This document shows, one piece after another, positions 9,440 to 18,540 of a stretch of DNA of 64,000 nt; the first letter of the stretch is position 1, and each line of letters starts with the position of its first letter. The DNA comes from Desertivirga xinjiangensis (lineage in GTDB: Bacteria > Bacteroidota > Bacteroidia > Sphingobacteriales > Sphingobacteriaceae). The stretch lies in NCBI RefSeq assembly GCF_024436435.1, contig NZ_JAFMZP010000002.1:1-64000 (forward strand), given 5' to 3'. Both the position numbers and the translations under genes were made by a program. The notes under the pieces were generated by a model. It had not been told where the DNA came from. It saw only the letters and a list, made by a program, of their open reading frames with translations, and searched no databases.

Positions 9440-9862
9440 TTAACTATTTGTCGTAACAAGGCTTACCTCGATGTTATTCCTGGTGGCATTGGAATAGGGG
9501 CATACCTGATGTGCACGTTCAGTGAGTCGTTGCGCTTCTTCAATAGAAACATCTGAAATATTTACCGCAAGTTCAACTGCCAGTCCGAATGCACCACCTT
9601 CGAGAGGGCCAATTGACACTTTTGCAGTGACTGAAGTTTCGCCAGTCTTTGCTTTTTCTAAGCGGATGGTATGGTTTAGCGCACTATCAAAACAAGCAGC
9701 GTAACCGGCTGCAAATAATTGTTCTGGATTAGTATAGTCATCATTTGCACCGCCCATTGCTTTGGGTGCTCTTACCTGTATATCCAAAACTCCATTATCA
9801 CTTTTTACCTGGCCATTTCTACCTCCGGTAGCTGTGGCTGCTGCTGTATATAATATCTTCAT
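9440..9862 (-). CDS. ohr: Ohr/OsmC-family organic hydroperoxide reductase
   Basis: Thiol peroxidase that reduces organic hydroperoxides, normally recycled by lipoylated proteins. The 140-residue length is that of Ohr. Both redox cysteines are in place: C57 in YAACFDSAL and C121 in VCPYSNAT. The NPEQLFAAGYAACF stretch is diagnostic. It lies between the F420-type oxidoreductase (25 bases upstream) and the flavin monooxygenase (4 bases downstream), in an operon that looks built for oxidative and electrophile stress. No MarR-type OhrR is adjacent; the nearest regulator is the HxlR gene at 11520. Confidence 0.95.
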   Translation of the reverse strand: MKILYTAAATATGGRNGQVKSDNGVLDIQVRAPKAMGGANDDYTNPEQLFAAGYAACFDSALNHTIRLEKAKTGETSVTAKVSIGPLEGGAFGLAVELAVNISDVSIEEAQRLTERAHQVCPYSNATRNNIEVSLVTTNS

Positions 9863-9887
9863 TGTGTTAGCTTTAACGATATTTAAT

Positions 9888-10631
9888 CTACTTAATTCCC
9901 ATTTGATGTAATCGGTTACCAGCTAAAATTTCTTCGTAGGAAGGCCAGGCGCTCTTACTTCTTAGGTTGTCCATGATAAGGTCCCGGATCGCAGGGGCTT
10001 TTTCTTTTTCAGCGTTGGCAAGGGCCTGTTTTAATTCTGCTTCATTCAGCTCCGTGCAATAGGCTGGCGTGCCTGGCTGCTGTTTCCAGGATTCGGCCAG
10101 CTTTCCTGCATCCACAGTATCGAAACCTGTAAGATCAACCAGTTGAGCAACTAGTTTCTTATGTTCCTCGTTATCGCCGGCTATAGAAATGGCTATTCGA
10201 TCGTTTGCACCGGCTGCTTTGCCATGGTGTTTTAAGGTATATTCCAGAATATTATTAAACACTTTAACAAGCGGGCGATTCAGTATCCCAGATATATATT
10301 CGCTTTCGGACATTTGCTCTAATTCAGCTATCTCACCATCCCTGAAAGGATAGTAGTTCGAAGTATCCATAACTATTACATCCTGAGGTACCTCTTTCAA
10401 TAAGTCTTTGGGCAGATGTTTATAAGCATTAAATGGCATAGAAAAGATGATGGCATCTACATCTTTCACAACATCTTGTATGGTTGCAGCAGTTGCACCC
10501 AAGCTGGCAGCAATTTTTTCCAATTCAGGCATTGCCCTGGTATTGGTTACTTTTATATGATGCCCGGCTTGAGATAATCTCTCTGCCAAAATGCTCCCTA
10601 TGGAACCTGTTCCAACTATTCCTATTTTCAT
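9888..10631 (-). CDS. F420-type NADP oxidoreductase (NAD(P)-binding protein)
   Basis: A 247-residue protein with an N-terminal Rossmann fold (IGIVGTGSIGSILAERL, GxGxxG at residues 7-12) and the layout of the NADPH-dependent F420 reductase family, in which bacteria lacking F420 use other partners. AIIFSMPF near residue 61 and VIVMDTSNYYPFRDG near 88-102 are family landmarks. It lies in the leftward run with ohr downstream and the nitroreductase 79 bases upstream. The true hydride acceptor is unknown. Confidence 0.85.
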   Translation of the reverse strand: MKIGIVGTGSIGSILAERLSQAGHHIKVTNTRAMPELEKIAASLGATAATIQDVVKDVDAIIFSMPFNAYKHLPKDLLKEVPQDVIVMDTSNYYPFRDGEIAELEQMSESEYISGILNRPLVKVFNNILEYTLKHHGKAAGANDRIAISIAGDNEEHKKLVAQLVDLTGFDTVDAGKLAESWKQQPGTPAYCTELNEAELKQALANAEKEKAPAIRDLIMDNLRSKSAWPSYEEILAGNRLHQMGIK

Positions 10632-10710
10632 ATCTTTTTATTTTAAGATTTCAATTTTAAACCCGCAGGTCAATTCCTTATTGTTCCGGAGCACAGATAG
10701 GCTCCCTATT

Positions 10711-11415
10711 TTATCGATGAAAAGTCACATTGTGCGAAATTGGATCACGCCCTAATCTAAACGAGTTGCCTGGCGCATCTGGGTCGGCATAGCCGAATGA
10801 AATCCCGAACAACATTTTAAGTTCGCTTGGCACGTTTAATATTTCTCTTATGGTTCCAGCGAAAAAACCCAGGGCTGTCTGCGGGATACCTGCAAGGCCG
10901 TGCGCTGTAAGGGATAAGAGAAACGTTTGCCCATACATGCCTATATCTCCACCTACACGAACATTGTCACCAAAAGATGGCATGAAAGGGATAGCAACAT
11001 GTGGGGCATTAAAGAATTTATAATTTTGATCTGAAACTTCTTTTCGGCCTTCTTTGTCATCACGTCTAACATCAAATGCCTCATACATTGTCTTACCCAG
11101 GTTAAAGTAGCGTTCCTGGTAACGACCGTGATAGTCATCCGTATCAAAGCTAAAATCCGGCGAGAACCTTCCTGCCTTGTTTGCTCTTACGAGAGCCTCA
11201 GAAAGTTCTTTGAGCTTGTCTCCCGAAACGATATGCGTTTCCCATGGTTGTGTATTGCAATTGGACGGTGCCATTTGCGCGTCTTCCAAAACGGAGGTAA
11301 TCATGTCACCTGACACTGGTGTTGGTAAAAAGCCCCGACATGATTTTCTTAAAAGCAATACTTCTTTAAAGGTATAAGTGTCTGGTTGTATTCTTTCTGA
11401 TGTTACTGTTTCCAT
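10711..11415 (-). CDS. nitroreductase-family FMN oxidoreductase
   Basis: FMN-dependent NAD(P)H oxidoreductase reducing nitro groups, quinones or enones. Family landmarks are LLRKSCRGFLPTPV (FMN phosphate site), MAPSNCNTQPWETHIV, and the late GLAGIPQTALGFF and GISFGYADPDAP blocks. I choose the ATG at 11415 (METVTSERIQ), giving 234 residues. The ATG at 11517 would add 34 basic residues unlike the family and leave no room for a promoter, since the divergent HxlR gene starts at 11520. It is the first gene of the leftward redox operon and the likely direct target of that regulator. Confidence 0.9.
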   Translation of the reverse strand: METVTSERIQPDTYTFKEVLLLRKSCRGFLPTPVSGDMITSVLEDAQMAPSNCNTQPWETHIVSGDKLKELSEALVRANKAGRFSPDFSFDTDDYHGRYQERYFNLGKTMYEAFDVRRDDKEGRKEVSDQNYKFFNAPHVAIPFMPSFGDNVRVGGDIGMYGQTFLLSLTAHGLAGIPQTALGFFAGTIREILNVPSELKMLFGISFGYADPDAPGNSFRLGRDPISHNVTFHR

Positions 11416-11477
11416 AATGAAATGTCTATAAATCGAATATGCAAACTTCCATAAAATATGCTTTACTTTGTATAGTC

Positions 11478-11493
11478 CTTTCCTAAAGGAAAG
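11478..11493. promoter_or_regulatory. candidate operator between nitroreductase and HxlR genes
   Basis: In the 104-base divergent gap, CTTTCC (11478-11483) and GGAAAG (11488-11493) form a perfect inverted repeat around TAAA. The heptamer ACTTTGT flanks it on both sides (11465 and 11495). A dimeric HxlR regulator could bind here. This is inference from position and symmetry only. Confidence 0.4.
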
Positions 11494-11519
11494 CACTTTG
11501 TTATTTTCAAAAGACAATT

Positions 11520-11867
11520 ATGGCAGTAAAGAGAGGTTATAATGATTGTATAAGCACCATCAAGCCGGTGCGGGATTTTTTGGACGTACTGAGCGGTAAG
11601 TGGAAAATTCCGATAATTGTCTCTATCGGTGTGGGCAATGATAGATTTGTTGATATCCAGGAAAGTATACCAGGTATTACTCCAAAGGTATTAGCTAAAG
11701 AGTTAAAAGAGCTGGAGCAGCACCAGCTTATTAAAAGAACCGTGATAGGGGAATATCCAGTAAGAATTACATACACTCACGAGCCTTATGCAGATACCTT
11801 AACACCGATCATTTATGCAATGAAGGATTGGGGCATTAGCCACCGTAAAAAGTTACTAAGCTTTTAA
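11520..11867 (+). CDS. HxlR-family transcriptional regulator, possible redox sensor
   Basis: A 115-residue winged-helix regulator of the HxlR group. The signature is complete: FLDVLSGKWKIPII, then GITPKVLAKELKELEQHQLI and a wing with EYPVRITYTHEPYADTL. C10 sits just before the first helix, the position where redox-sensing relatives such as YodB, HypR and QorR carry their reactive cysteine. That makes a thiol switch answering quinones or aldehydes plausible here. It is divergent from the nitroreductase operon, the usual layout for a regulator of its neighbours. The sensing role is inference; the family is clear. Confidence 0.93.
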   Translation: MAVKRGYNDCISTIKPVRDFLDVLSGKWKIPIIVSIGVGNDRFVDIQESIPGITPKVLAKELKELEQHQLIKRTVIGEYPVRITYTHEPYADTLTPIIYAMKDWGISHRKKLLSF

Positions 11868-12220
11868 ATAGAATAATTTCATAATCCCTTGTTTTTTTAG
11901 TATTGAAAGTTCACTAACAACAGTAATTTCTTCCTAAAAGAAAGGATACACCATCCCATTCCTTTGTTAAGCCGCTCTCCTCCTAAGTGCATGAACCTGT
12001 CAAGAGAACATGGAATGTAATAGCCACTACTTGATCTGACAATTGGTAGTTTTTAAAAAGTGTCAGATGTGCTACACCTTCTTTCGAAAAGCTATGGCGA
12101 ATCTTTCCGGTATTTCTTAGCAGGACCCGTAAAGCTGAATACTAAGAACATTTCCAACCGATTTTTTTTAGCGTAAGCAGTGAAAAAATATCTACACGAG
12201 CAACGAATGAAAAATGAGAT
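11868..12220. other. intergenic, no gene seen
   Basis: About 350 AT-rich bases between the convergent HxlR and histidine kinase genes. I find no coding frame, RNA or strong terminator. Confidence 0.5.
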
Positions 12221-14230
12221 TTAAACTGTTAAAGGCAGTTTAAACGAAAATATAGAGCCCTTTTCTGGTTCACTTTTCAACCATAGTTTCCCATGATGGC
12301 GGCTGATGATTTCCCTGCTTATAAATAAGCCTAGTCCCAGGCCTGACATATGTCCTGCCAGCTCTTCGACTCTGTAGAACCTTGAAAAAACTTGTTCCTG
12401 GTTTTCTTTCTTTATCCCAATGCCAAAATCTTGTACGGCAATAACAACACTAGGATCGCAAGTTGATACAGATAACTCAACCAAATCTGCTTTTGGAGAG
12501 TATTTGATAGCATTCGAAATCAAATTGGTAACAACCTGTTCTATTCTGATTTTATCTGCCGAAATTGTCAAGTGATTTACATTGGCTTTTAATACAATCC
12601 GATGTGTTTTCGCTGCAAACTGCAAAAGGTCTATCAAGTCCTTTAAAAAAGGGATCAAATCGAAAGTGCTGTAATTTAATGTTAGCTGACCACTTTCTAT
12701 CTTAGAAACGTCAAGCAAATCTGAAATCAAACGGGAAAGCTTTCCTGCTTGATTCAGCGCTTTTTGAAGAAACTCTTTATTTTCGTCCTTGTCAGGCAGG
12801 CGTCTATGTACAATCTGCAGGTATCCTTGCAGACTTGTTACGGGCGTTTTTAATTCATGGCTAGCTAATCCAATAAACTCATCTTTTTTGTTGTTAAGCC
12901 GTCGGATTTCCTCATATAATTCTGCTTTCTCCAAGGCTACACTTGCCTGGGCCGCAACAGCTGTCAGTAAACTTTCATAATTCTCAATATATTCATGACC
13001 TTTGGAATAACCATAAAGCATCACTCCAACGTCACCATTATTTCTTGAAATTAAGGGAATGATCAAATAACCGGCGAACGGCAGAGTGTTTTCCATTAAA
13101 GCGGATAGTTGAACGTTAATTTCATGTCTGGCCTTTTTGTGCGTAACAGAAGTTTCCACTTTGGTGTCATCAGATATCAAAGAGTTGAAAAGTGGCAGGT
13201 TGCAGGTGTAAAAGTTTTCGAAGATCTTTTTGTCAGTTCCTCCAAATTTAACCGATCTCAGCAATCCATGTTTTTGCTGATTGTTTAAATAAAAAAATGC
13301 ACCAAAAGAGGCTCCTGTTACCAAAACGGTAGCATCTATAACCTCCTGCAATATTTCATCTATTTCGAGAAGTTCCGAAATCTTCCTACCTATGGTATTC
13401 AGCGCCTCCAGGTGCTCAGCATGTCTCTGCGAGTTTGCTTCGAATAGCTTTTGTTTCGTAATGTCGCGTACTATTTTAGAAGCGCCGGTGATAATACCAG
13501 TTGCATCTTTCACAGGAGATATGGTTAATGCAACAGGAAGATGTGCTGCCTCTTTTGTAAGTCTGTAAGTTTCGTAATGATCAACGCTTTCGCCTTTGGT
13601 GATTTTTCCTATTATCAATTCCTCCTCCTGCAAACGATCTTTCGGAATGAGTATAGTGATAGGCCGCCCCAATACCTCATTTTCCGTATAGCCGAAAATA
13701 CGCTCTGCCGCTTTATTCCAACTGGTTATAATCCCGTCAAGTGTTTTACTTATGATAGCATCCTCTGACGATTCAACAATTGCAGCTAGCCTTGCACTTC
13801 TTTCTTCCGCCTGCTTTAATACTGTGATGTCCCTGGTAAAGCAGCGTGTATGAATAAATTCACCTTCCTTTCTGAACACATTGGAATTAATGAGAACATG
13901 CTTTACAGATCCATCCTTACAGCGAAGTCTGGCCGGATAATTATGCAAAGTTTCATTATTAGCTAAACGTGTTAAAATATTCTCGATAACTAAGCGGTCA
14001 GCATGAAAATGGCTGATTGGAGATCCTATGTATTCTTCCGCGGTGTATCCCAACATATCAAGCTCAGCCTGGTTTGCCCAGATTATGATGCCTTTGCTAT
14101 CTACCCAATGTAAAGGTAATGAGGCGTTTTCAACAAAATCAGTTAATTCCTGTACACGTAACTCTAACTCCTCCCGGGAAAAGGCTTGGAAAGAAACAGA
14201 ACGATTTAAAGAAGGCACGACTGGGTTCAT
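12221..14230 (-). CDS. soluble PAS-PAS-GAF sensor histidine kinase
   Basis: A 669-residue kinase with no membrane segment, so it senses a cytoplasmic signal. PAS 1 covers about residues 25-140 and PAS 2 about 145-262 (GRPITILIPKDR and VRDITKQK are typical), a GAF domain covers about 280-435, and the HisKA helix carries H458 in LASHELKTPVTSL. The ATPase domain follows with NLISNAIKYSP (N box), DFGIGI (G1) and GLGLGLFISREI (G2). No receiver domain is attached and no response regulator is adjacent; the lone receiver at 19702 is a possible partner. It converges with the HxlR gene and stands alone. Confidence 0.93.
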   Translation of the reverse strand: MNPVVPSLNRSVSFQAFSREELELRVQELTDFVENASLPLHWVDSKGIIIWANQAELDMLGYTAEEYIGSPISHFHADRLVIENILTRLANNETLHNYPARLRCKDGSVKHVLINSNVFRKEGEFIHTRCFTRDITVLKQAEERSARLAAIVESSEDAIISKTLDGIITSWNKAAERIFGYTENEVLGRPITILIPKDRLQEEELIIGKITKGESVDHYETYRLTKEAAHLPVALTISPVKDATGIITGASKIVRDITKQKLFEANSQRHAEHLEALNTIGRKISELLEIDEILQEVIDATVLVTGASFGAFFYLNNQQKHGLLRSVKFGGTDKKIFENFYTCNLPLFNSLISDDTKVETSVTHKKARHEINVQLSALMENTLPFAGYLIIPLISRNNGDVGVMLYGYSKGHEYIENYESLLTAVAAQASVALEKAELYEEIRRLNNKKDEFIGLASHELKTPVTSLQGYLQIVHRRLPDKDENKEFLQKALNQAGKLSRLISDLLDVSKIESGQLTLNYSTFDLIPFLKDLIDLLQFAAKTHRIVLKANVNHLTISADKIRIEQVVTNLISNAIKYSPKADLVELSVSTCDPSVVIAVQDFGIGIKKENQEQVFSRFYRVEELAGHMSGLGLGLFISREIISRHHGKLWLKSEPEKGSIFSFKLPLTV

Positions 14231-14774
14231 ATTTATTAATAAGATAAATTATTAAAAAGTTGATACTCATCTATATTATTACTCCCATTACCGCCATTTA
14301 GCCAATATAAGGTGCTTTATAAATGGCAAAAGAGCTCGTGGACTAAACTCTTCGCCACCAATAGATATTATAGCGAAGATAACGAAAAATCGCATAGGGC
14401 AATCCTTGTTCAAGCGAGTGGTTGCCATCGCCCAACCAGGCAGTATAAATATAAAATCGAGTCAAGCTGGCATTGCTTCCGTAACTGGCTATCAAGTAAA
14501 GTGAAACGCATAGGCCTATGGGTTTTATCAACCTGCACAAGTTGTGTGCTCACGCTCTCATTATCAAACATTTTATTATTTTTGAACGTACCTTTCAGAA
14601 ATTATAAAAACCTAAACATGAAACCAACCTTAGAACTATGGCTTTTAAAGCATGGCGTTTTTAATATAAAATCCTGTTATTGCTTAGCTTAACACCCGGT
14701 CAATCAGCGTTCGTTATATTTATATATTATACAGACTGCGCCTGAGAAAAATAAGATTAAAAAACAGACTAAGT
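14231..14774. other. intergenic, possible gene remnant
   Basis: About 540 bases between two divergent genes. Both strands have short frames: 126 codons on the plus strand from 14312, and 65 codons on the minus strand (14343-14540) with a stretch that looks faintly protein-like (YTAWLGDGNHSLEQGLPY). Neither has a credible start region or a family I know. I take it as non-coding or as the trace of a lost gene. Confidence 0.4.
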
Positions 14775-15239
14775 ATGAAAATAATGGACTTAAACAGCAA
14801 ATTTATCGGGCAATGGCAGGGCACATACCGTTTGGTGTTGAGTTGGTTACCAAATCCTGATTTTATCTCCGTTTCAAACATGAGGATTAAATCCATTGCA
14901 AATGGCAAATTCCTGGAACTGAGCTATGACTGGCATCATGAAGGTGTTAAGCAGGATGGTTTATTATTGATTGGCAACAACAACAAACAAGCAGTAGTTA
15001 CTGCCTCGTGGGTTGATTCCTGGGGCATGAGTGGAAAAATAATGAATTGTTATGGAACAATCAATCAACAAGGTAACATTGCCTTAGGCGGTTCGTATGA
15101 AGTGCCGGATAATCCTGATTGGGGATGGCGAATCGAGATTCCGTGTCCAACCGATAATATCTTACAAATGATCATGTATAACCTTAGCCCTGAAGGTGAG
15201 GAATTTTTAGCATCTGATGCAAACTACACAAGAGTTTAA
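14775..15239 (+). CDS. DUF1579-like lipocalin-fold protein
   Basis: A 154-residue cytoplasmic protein without signal peptide or membrane segment. It opens with FIGQWQGTYRL, the short Gly-Trp motif seen at the start of the DUF1579 and nitrobindin-like beta barrels, and goes on in alternating strands (KFLELSYDWHHEG, ALGGSYEVPDNPDWGWRIEI) that fit a ten-stranded barrel binding a small ligand. No catalytic motif is apparent. A second ATG at 14784 would shorten it by three residues. It has no operon partner: the next gene begins 187 bases further. The family placement is by pattern only. Confidence 0.65.
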   Translation: MKIMDLNSKFIGQWQGTYRLVLSWLPNPDFISVSNMRIKSIANGKFLELSYDWHHEGVKQDGLLLIGNNNKQAVVTASWVDSWGMSGKIMNCYGTINQQGNIALGGSYEVPDNPDWGWRIEIPCPTDNILQMIMYNLSPEGEEFLASDANYTRV

Positions 15240-15426
15240 GAATAGTACTAACGTGCTTTTAAACTATGAAGTTAATTCACCAATCTCCTTAAAACTTAAA
15301 ATGTATTCGCTTAAGTAGATTTACACGGGTTAATATTGGGGCAAAATTTTTAACTGCTGGTATTGTAAAGAGAAAAATTAACCATAAGTTTGTTGTGTAA
15401 CATGATTTCCAATCGTTGAAATTACT

Positions 15427-17010
15427 ATGAGACTTAGACCCTTATTAGCAGTTATTATCTTTATAACGTTTTCTTGTAAGAAATCAGAGAATAAGCCAGA
15501 AAACAAGCGCGATCCTGAAATCCTGATCACTGAGCTGACTACTAGCCTAAGCTCAGCCGATAGTATTAGTGATTTCACCAGCGCACTTAAAAATGTAAAT
15601 TTAAGCAATGAAGAAACGGCGGAAGGGATTACCGTGTTTGCACCCTTAGATGATTTAGATAACGTTTCTAATACCTTTAATAAGTTCCAGACCAGCAAGG
15701 GCTCCCCAGAGGCGACGACAATGGAAACAGAAACTCCTGCTGGGTTTTCAGATGCAGTGATAAGAGACCACGTTGTTAAAGGGGTATATAAGTTGGCAGA
15801 TCTGACCGATGGCAAGATGCTTACAGGGCTTAATGGAAAGCAGTTAAGAATTTCCAGGATTGGCGATAATTTATGGATTAACAACATAGCTATTGGCGGA
15901 AAAGAAATTGTTTCTAATACCAACCAGGTGGTCTATGTTGTAAAAGTAAGTTTAGAGAATACCTCAGCGGTAATTGCCCGGAGATTTACTGAAATGGAAT
16001 ATCCTATTGCTCTTGCCGAAATTAAAACAAGTCTTTCTGACTGGCATGAAAAACTGGTTGTATTAGATGCCCTTATAAGCCATGATGTAGAACTTGAGTC
16101 TATTCCTCAATCTTATAGGAATGTTTATCGGGATATCGATAACTTTCGATTCGATGCAAGCCATCAGGCTATTTTGAACGTATGGCGTGAGGGCTATAAT
16201 ACTATCACGAGAGTAAATGCAGTGGAAGCAAAGTTGCCCGAATTACTTTCTGATTCGCGTGAGAAACATGCTCAGTTAAAAGCGATGCGAGCTTATGTGT
16301 ATTTGCAATTGTTAACTTATTACGAAAATATTCCTCTAAAAACATCAAATGCTGTTCCATGGGTAGAAAGCAATACAAATCGTCCAGCAGTTTTCAGGTA
16401 TATTACAGAACAACTACAATCAGCAGCAAGATCAATTACTGAAAATACGTCAGATCGAACTCTGATAAATAAAACTTCGATAAAAATACTTCAGGCGAAA
16501 GCCGCATTGCTTGAAAAGGATTATCAAAAAGTTTTGGACTTTACCAATCAGGTGATTAATTCTAACAAGTACGCACTGGAAGCACCTGATCAAATCTTTT
16601 CAACTAACAGGGAAATGATCTGGGAGGACTCGGCTGAGAAGAGCACAAATATAAAGAGCTATTTCTGGAATCGTGACAAGTTACCTTATTTGAGGTTAAC
16701 TGAAGTCTATCTGATGAATATTGAGGCTAATCTTGCTTTGCAAAATCCTGTTGCTGCGCAGGCAACATACTCTGTACTGATGCAAAGAAAGGGGATACAA
16801 GCACCGGATGTTAATATGAATATCCTGAGGGAAACCTGGACCAGTGAAATGGAGAGGGAAGGAAGTTTGTTCCCCAATTTACTAAGATGGGGTACGGCTG
16901 CAGACATGTTAGCTCCCAAAGGATTTATTGAATCAAAGCACAGAAGGTTGCCTATACCTCAGGCTGAACGAGAGCTTAACAGGAACTTGGTTCAAAACAC
17001 TCTATATTGA
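15427..17010 (+). CDS. FAS1-SusD fusion lipoprotein
   Basis: A 527-residue lipoprotein (lipobox FITFSC, C17) that joins two domains not usually found together. Residues about 30-175 match a fasciclin/FAS1 fold: GITVFAPLDDL, then VIRDHVVKGVYKLADL and NGKQLRI, then NQVVYVVKVSL. Residues about 185-527 look like a shortened SusD/RagB helical domain: KAMRAYVYLQLLTYYENIPL, KLPYLRLTEVYLMNIEANLA, and the classical ending LPIPQAERELNRNLVQN. SusD proteins cap a SusC transporter and hold glycans, but no SusC gene is next to it, and both neighbours are unrelated. It may act with a SusC elsewhere or as a stand-alone adhesin. Confidence 0.8.
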   Translation: MRLRPLLAVIIFITFSCKKSENKPENKRDPEILITELTTSLSSADSISDFTSALKNVNLSNEETAEGITVFAPLDDLDNVSNTFNKFQTSKGSPEATTMETETPAGFSDAVIRDHVVKGVYKLADLTDGKMLTGLNGKQLRISRIGDNLWINNIAIGGKEIVSNTNQVVYVVKVSLENTSAVIARRFTEMEYPIALAEIKTSLSDWHEKLVVLDALISHDVELESIPQSYRNVYRDIDNFRFDASHQAILNVWREGYNTITRVNAVEAKLPELLSDSREKHAQLKAMRAYVYLQLLTYYENIPLKTSNAVPWVESNTNRPAVFRYITEQLQSAARSITENTSDRTLINKTSIKILQAKAALLEKDYQKVLDFTNQVINSNKYALEAPDQIFSTNREMIWEDSAEKSTNIKSYFWNRDKLPYLRLTEVYLMNIEANLALQNPVAAQATYSVLMQRKGIQAPDVNMNILRETWTSEMEREGSLFPNLLRWGTAADMLAPKGFIESKHRRLPIPQAERELNRNLVQNTLY

Positions 17011-17052
17011 TTAGCTTTCTATGGACAGGCTTTACACTACGCTTGGGAACTT

Positions 17053-18534
17053 TTAGCTGGAAGCAGGAAGTGAAAAGTAAAAGCAGCTACCTTTATTCAG
17101 GGTGCTGCTTACAAAAATCCTGCTTTGATGTTGTTTTATTATGTTATGAATAATGTATAGACCCAGGCCAAGTCCTGTTGCTTTGTTGTTGTTTTTGGTA
17201 TCACTCACCCGATAGTACTTTTCAAAGATCTGTTCTAGTTTATCTTCTGGAATACCTGCCCCATAATCGCGTACCTCAAATTTTATAAGCTTTTCATTTT
17301 CACTTCTTATTAGTGACACCTCCACCTGATCTGCATTCGGTGAATATTTGATGGCATTACTTATTAAGTTGATGATCACCTGCATTATCCTTTGCCGATC
17401 AGCATAAACCAGGTACAGGTTATGAAGATCCATGTTTTTTATAACAGTGTGGGTGGGATAGCTTGTAGACAACAGCTCAACAGCTTCTTCCACTACTTCC
17501 TTCATTGAAAAAGAACTAAGATTGAGAGATAGTTGACCTGAATCAATTTTAGAAACGTCTAATAAGGTTGAAACCAGGAATTGCAAGGAATTTAAGGATG
17601 TGTTAGCACGCGACAAGAAGCTGTTTGCAGCAGAAGGTAATGACATCCTTTGAAGGATCTGGTTATATGCTTTTAAACTGGTGATGGGAGTTTTTAACTC
17701 ATGACTTGCTATATTAATAAACTCGTCTCTTTTTTGTATAGATAAAACCTGAGCATCGATATTTGTACAGGACCCTATCCATCGTGCGGCTGTGCCGTTT
17801 TCTTCCATATAAACAGCTGCTTTAATTAAATGCCACTCATATGCTCCAGAATGATTTTCGAGACGGATTTCAACGGTAAAGGTGCTGCCCGTCTGGATGC
17901 TGTTTATCCAAATTCGCAGTAGTTTTAATCGATCGCGGGGGTATACTTTTAACAGTGCTTCCTTAGTGGAGAACTGCAGGGTATTGAAGTATTGATAATA
18001 TCGTTTGTTGACATAATCAATATCTCCATTACTGTTTGCAGTCCATATGATCTCAGGATTAAAATCTGAAAGGAACTCAAAGCGCTTCCGTTCTGCGTCT
18101 GCTTTTTCCTTTGCTAGGAGCAGTTCCTGTTCGTACATTTTCCTTTCTCTTACATCATAGAGAGTTGCATTGATTGCCTGTACCCTCCCTTCAGTGGTTT
18201 TGCTGGCAACGGCACTTAAAAAAACAGGAAAGGTGCCTTTGTCTTTCTTTATAATATCATAACTAAGCTGATTGACTAATCCATTGGCGCTGATAAGGGG
18301 CCTGAAAAACATTTCGAAGTGTAAAGCGCCGCCCTTGGTGATTAAATCCGTAAACTTCTTTTTATACAGAATTTCGTCATATGCGTATCCAAGCCAATTG
18401 GCTAAAGTCTTATTCACTTTAATTATAGTTCCATCAGGCAAGAAGGACAGATATCCACAAGGAGCGTTCTGATACAGGTCTTCCGGATCGATCAGTGTAT
18501 CTAAAAGCTTTTTGTCAATATCGTTATAACTCAA
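17053..18534 (-). CDS. PAS sensor histidine kinase paired with an RsbQ-like hydrolase
   Basis: A 493-residue soluble histidine kinase. PAS 1 covers residues about 15-135 (NAPCGYLSFLPDGTIIKVN, NWLGYAYDEILY) and PAS 2 about 148-265. HisKA carries H278 in IASHELKTPITSL, and the ATPase domain has NLISNAIKYSPNAD, DYGAGI and TGLGLGLYIIHNI. The gene starts 6 bases after the stop of the RsbQ-like hydrolase gene, so they form one operon. In Bacillus subtilis RsbQ activates the PAS phosphatase RsbP encoded beside it; here a kinase takes the place of the phosphatase. A PAS-bound hydrolysis product as the signal is inference by that analogy. The lone receiver at 19702 is upstream on the same strand. Confidence 0.92.
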   Translation of the reverse strand: MSYNDIDKKLLDTLIDPEDLYQNAPCGYLSFLPDGTIIKVNKTLANWLGYAYDEILYKKKFTDLITKGGALHFEMFFRPLISANGLVNQLSYDIIKKDKGTFPVFLSAVASKTTEGRVQAINATLYDVRERKMYEQELLLAKEKADAERKRFEFLSDFNPEIIWTANSNGDIDYVNKRYYQYFNTLQFSTKEALLKVYPRDRLKLLRIWINSIQTGSTFTVEIRLENHSGAYEWHLIKAAVYMEENGTAARWIGSCTNIDAQVLSIQKRDEFINIASHELKTPITSLKAYNQILQRMSLPSAANSFLSRANTSLNSLQFLVSTLLDVSKIDSGQLSLNLSSFSMKEVVEEAVELLSTSYPTHTVIKNMDLHNLYLVYADRQRIMQVIINLISNAIKYSPNADQVEVSLIRSENEKLIKFEVRDYGAGIPEDKLEQIFEKYYRVSDTKNNNKATGLGLGLYIIHNIIKQHQSRIFVSSTLNKGSCFYFSLPASS

Positions 18535-18540
18535 TTTTCC

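Noticed and set aside
11416-11517. N-terminal extension of the nitroreductase to 11517
   Set aside because: It would fill the whole promoter gap with the divergent regulator gene and has no family similarity.
14312-14692. 126-codon plus-strand frame between the kinase and the DUF1579-like gene
   Set aside because: No recognisable domain, no credible start, and the opposite strand has equally protein-like short frames.
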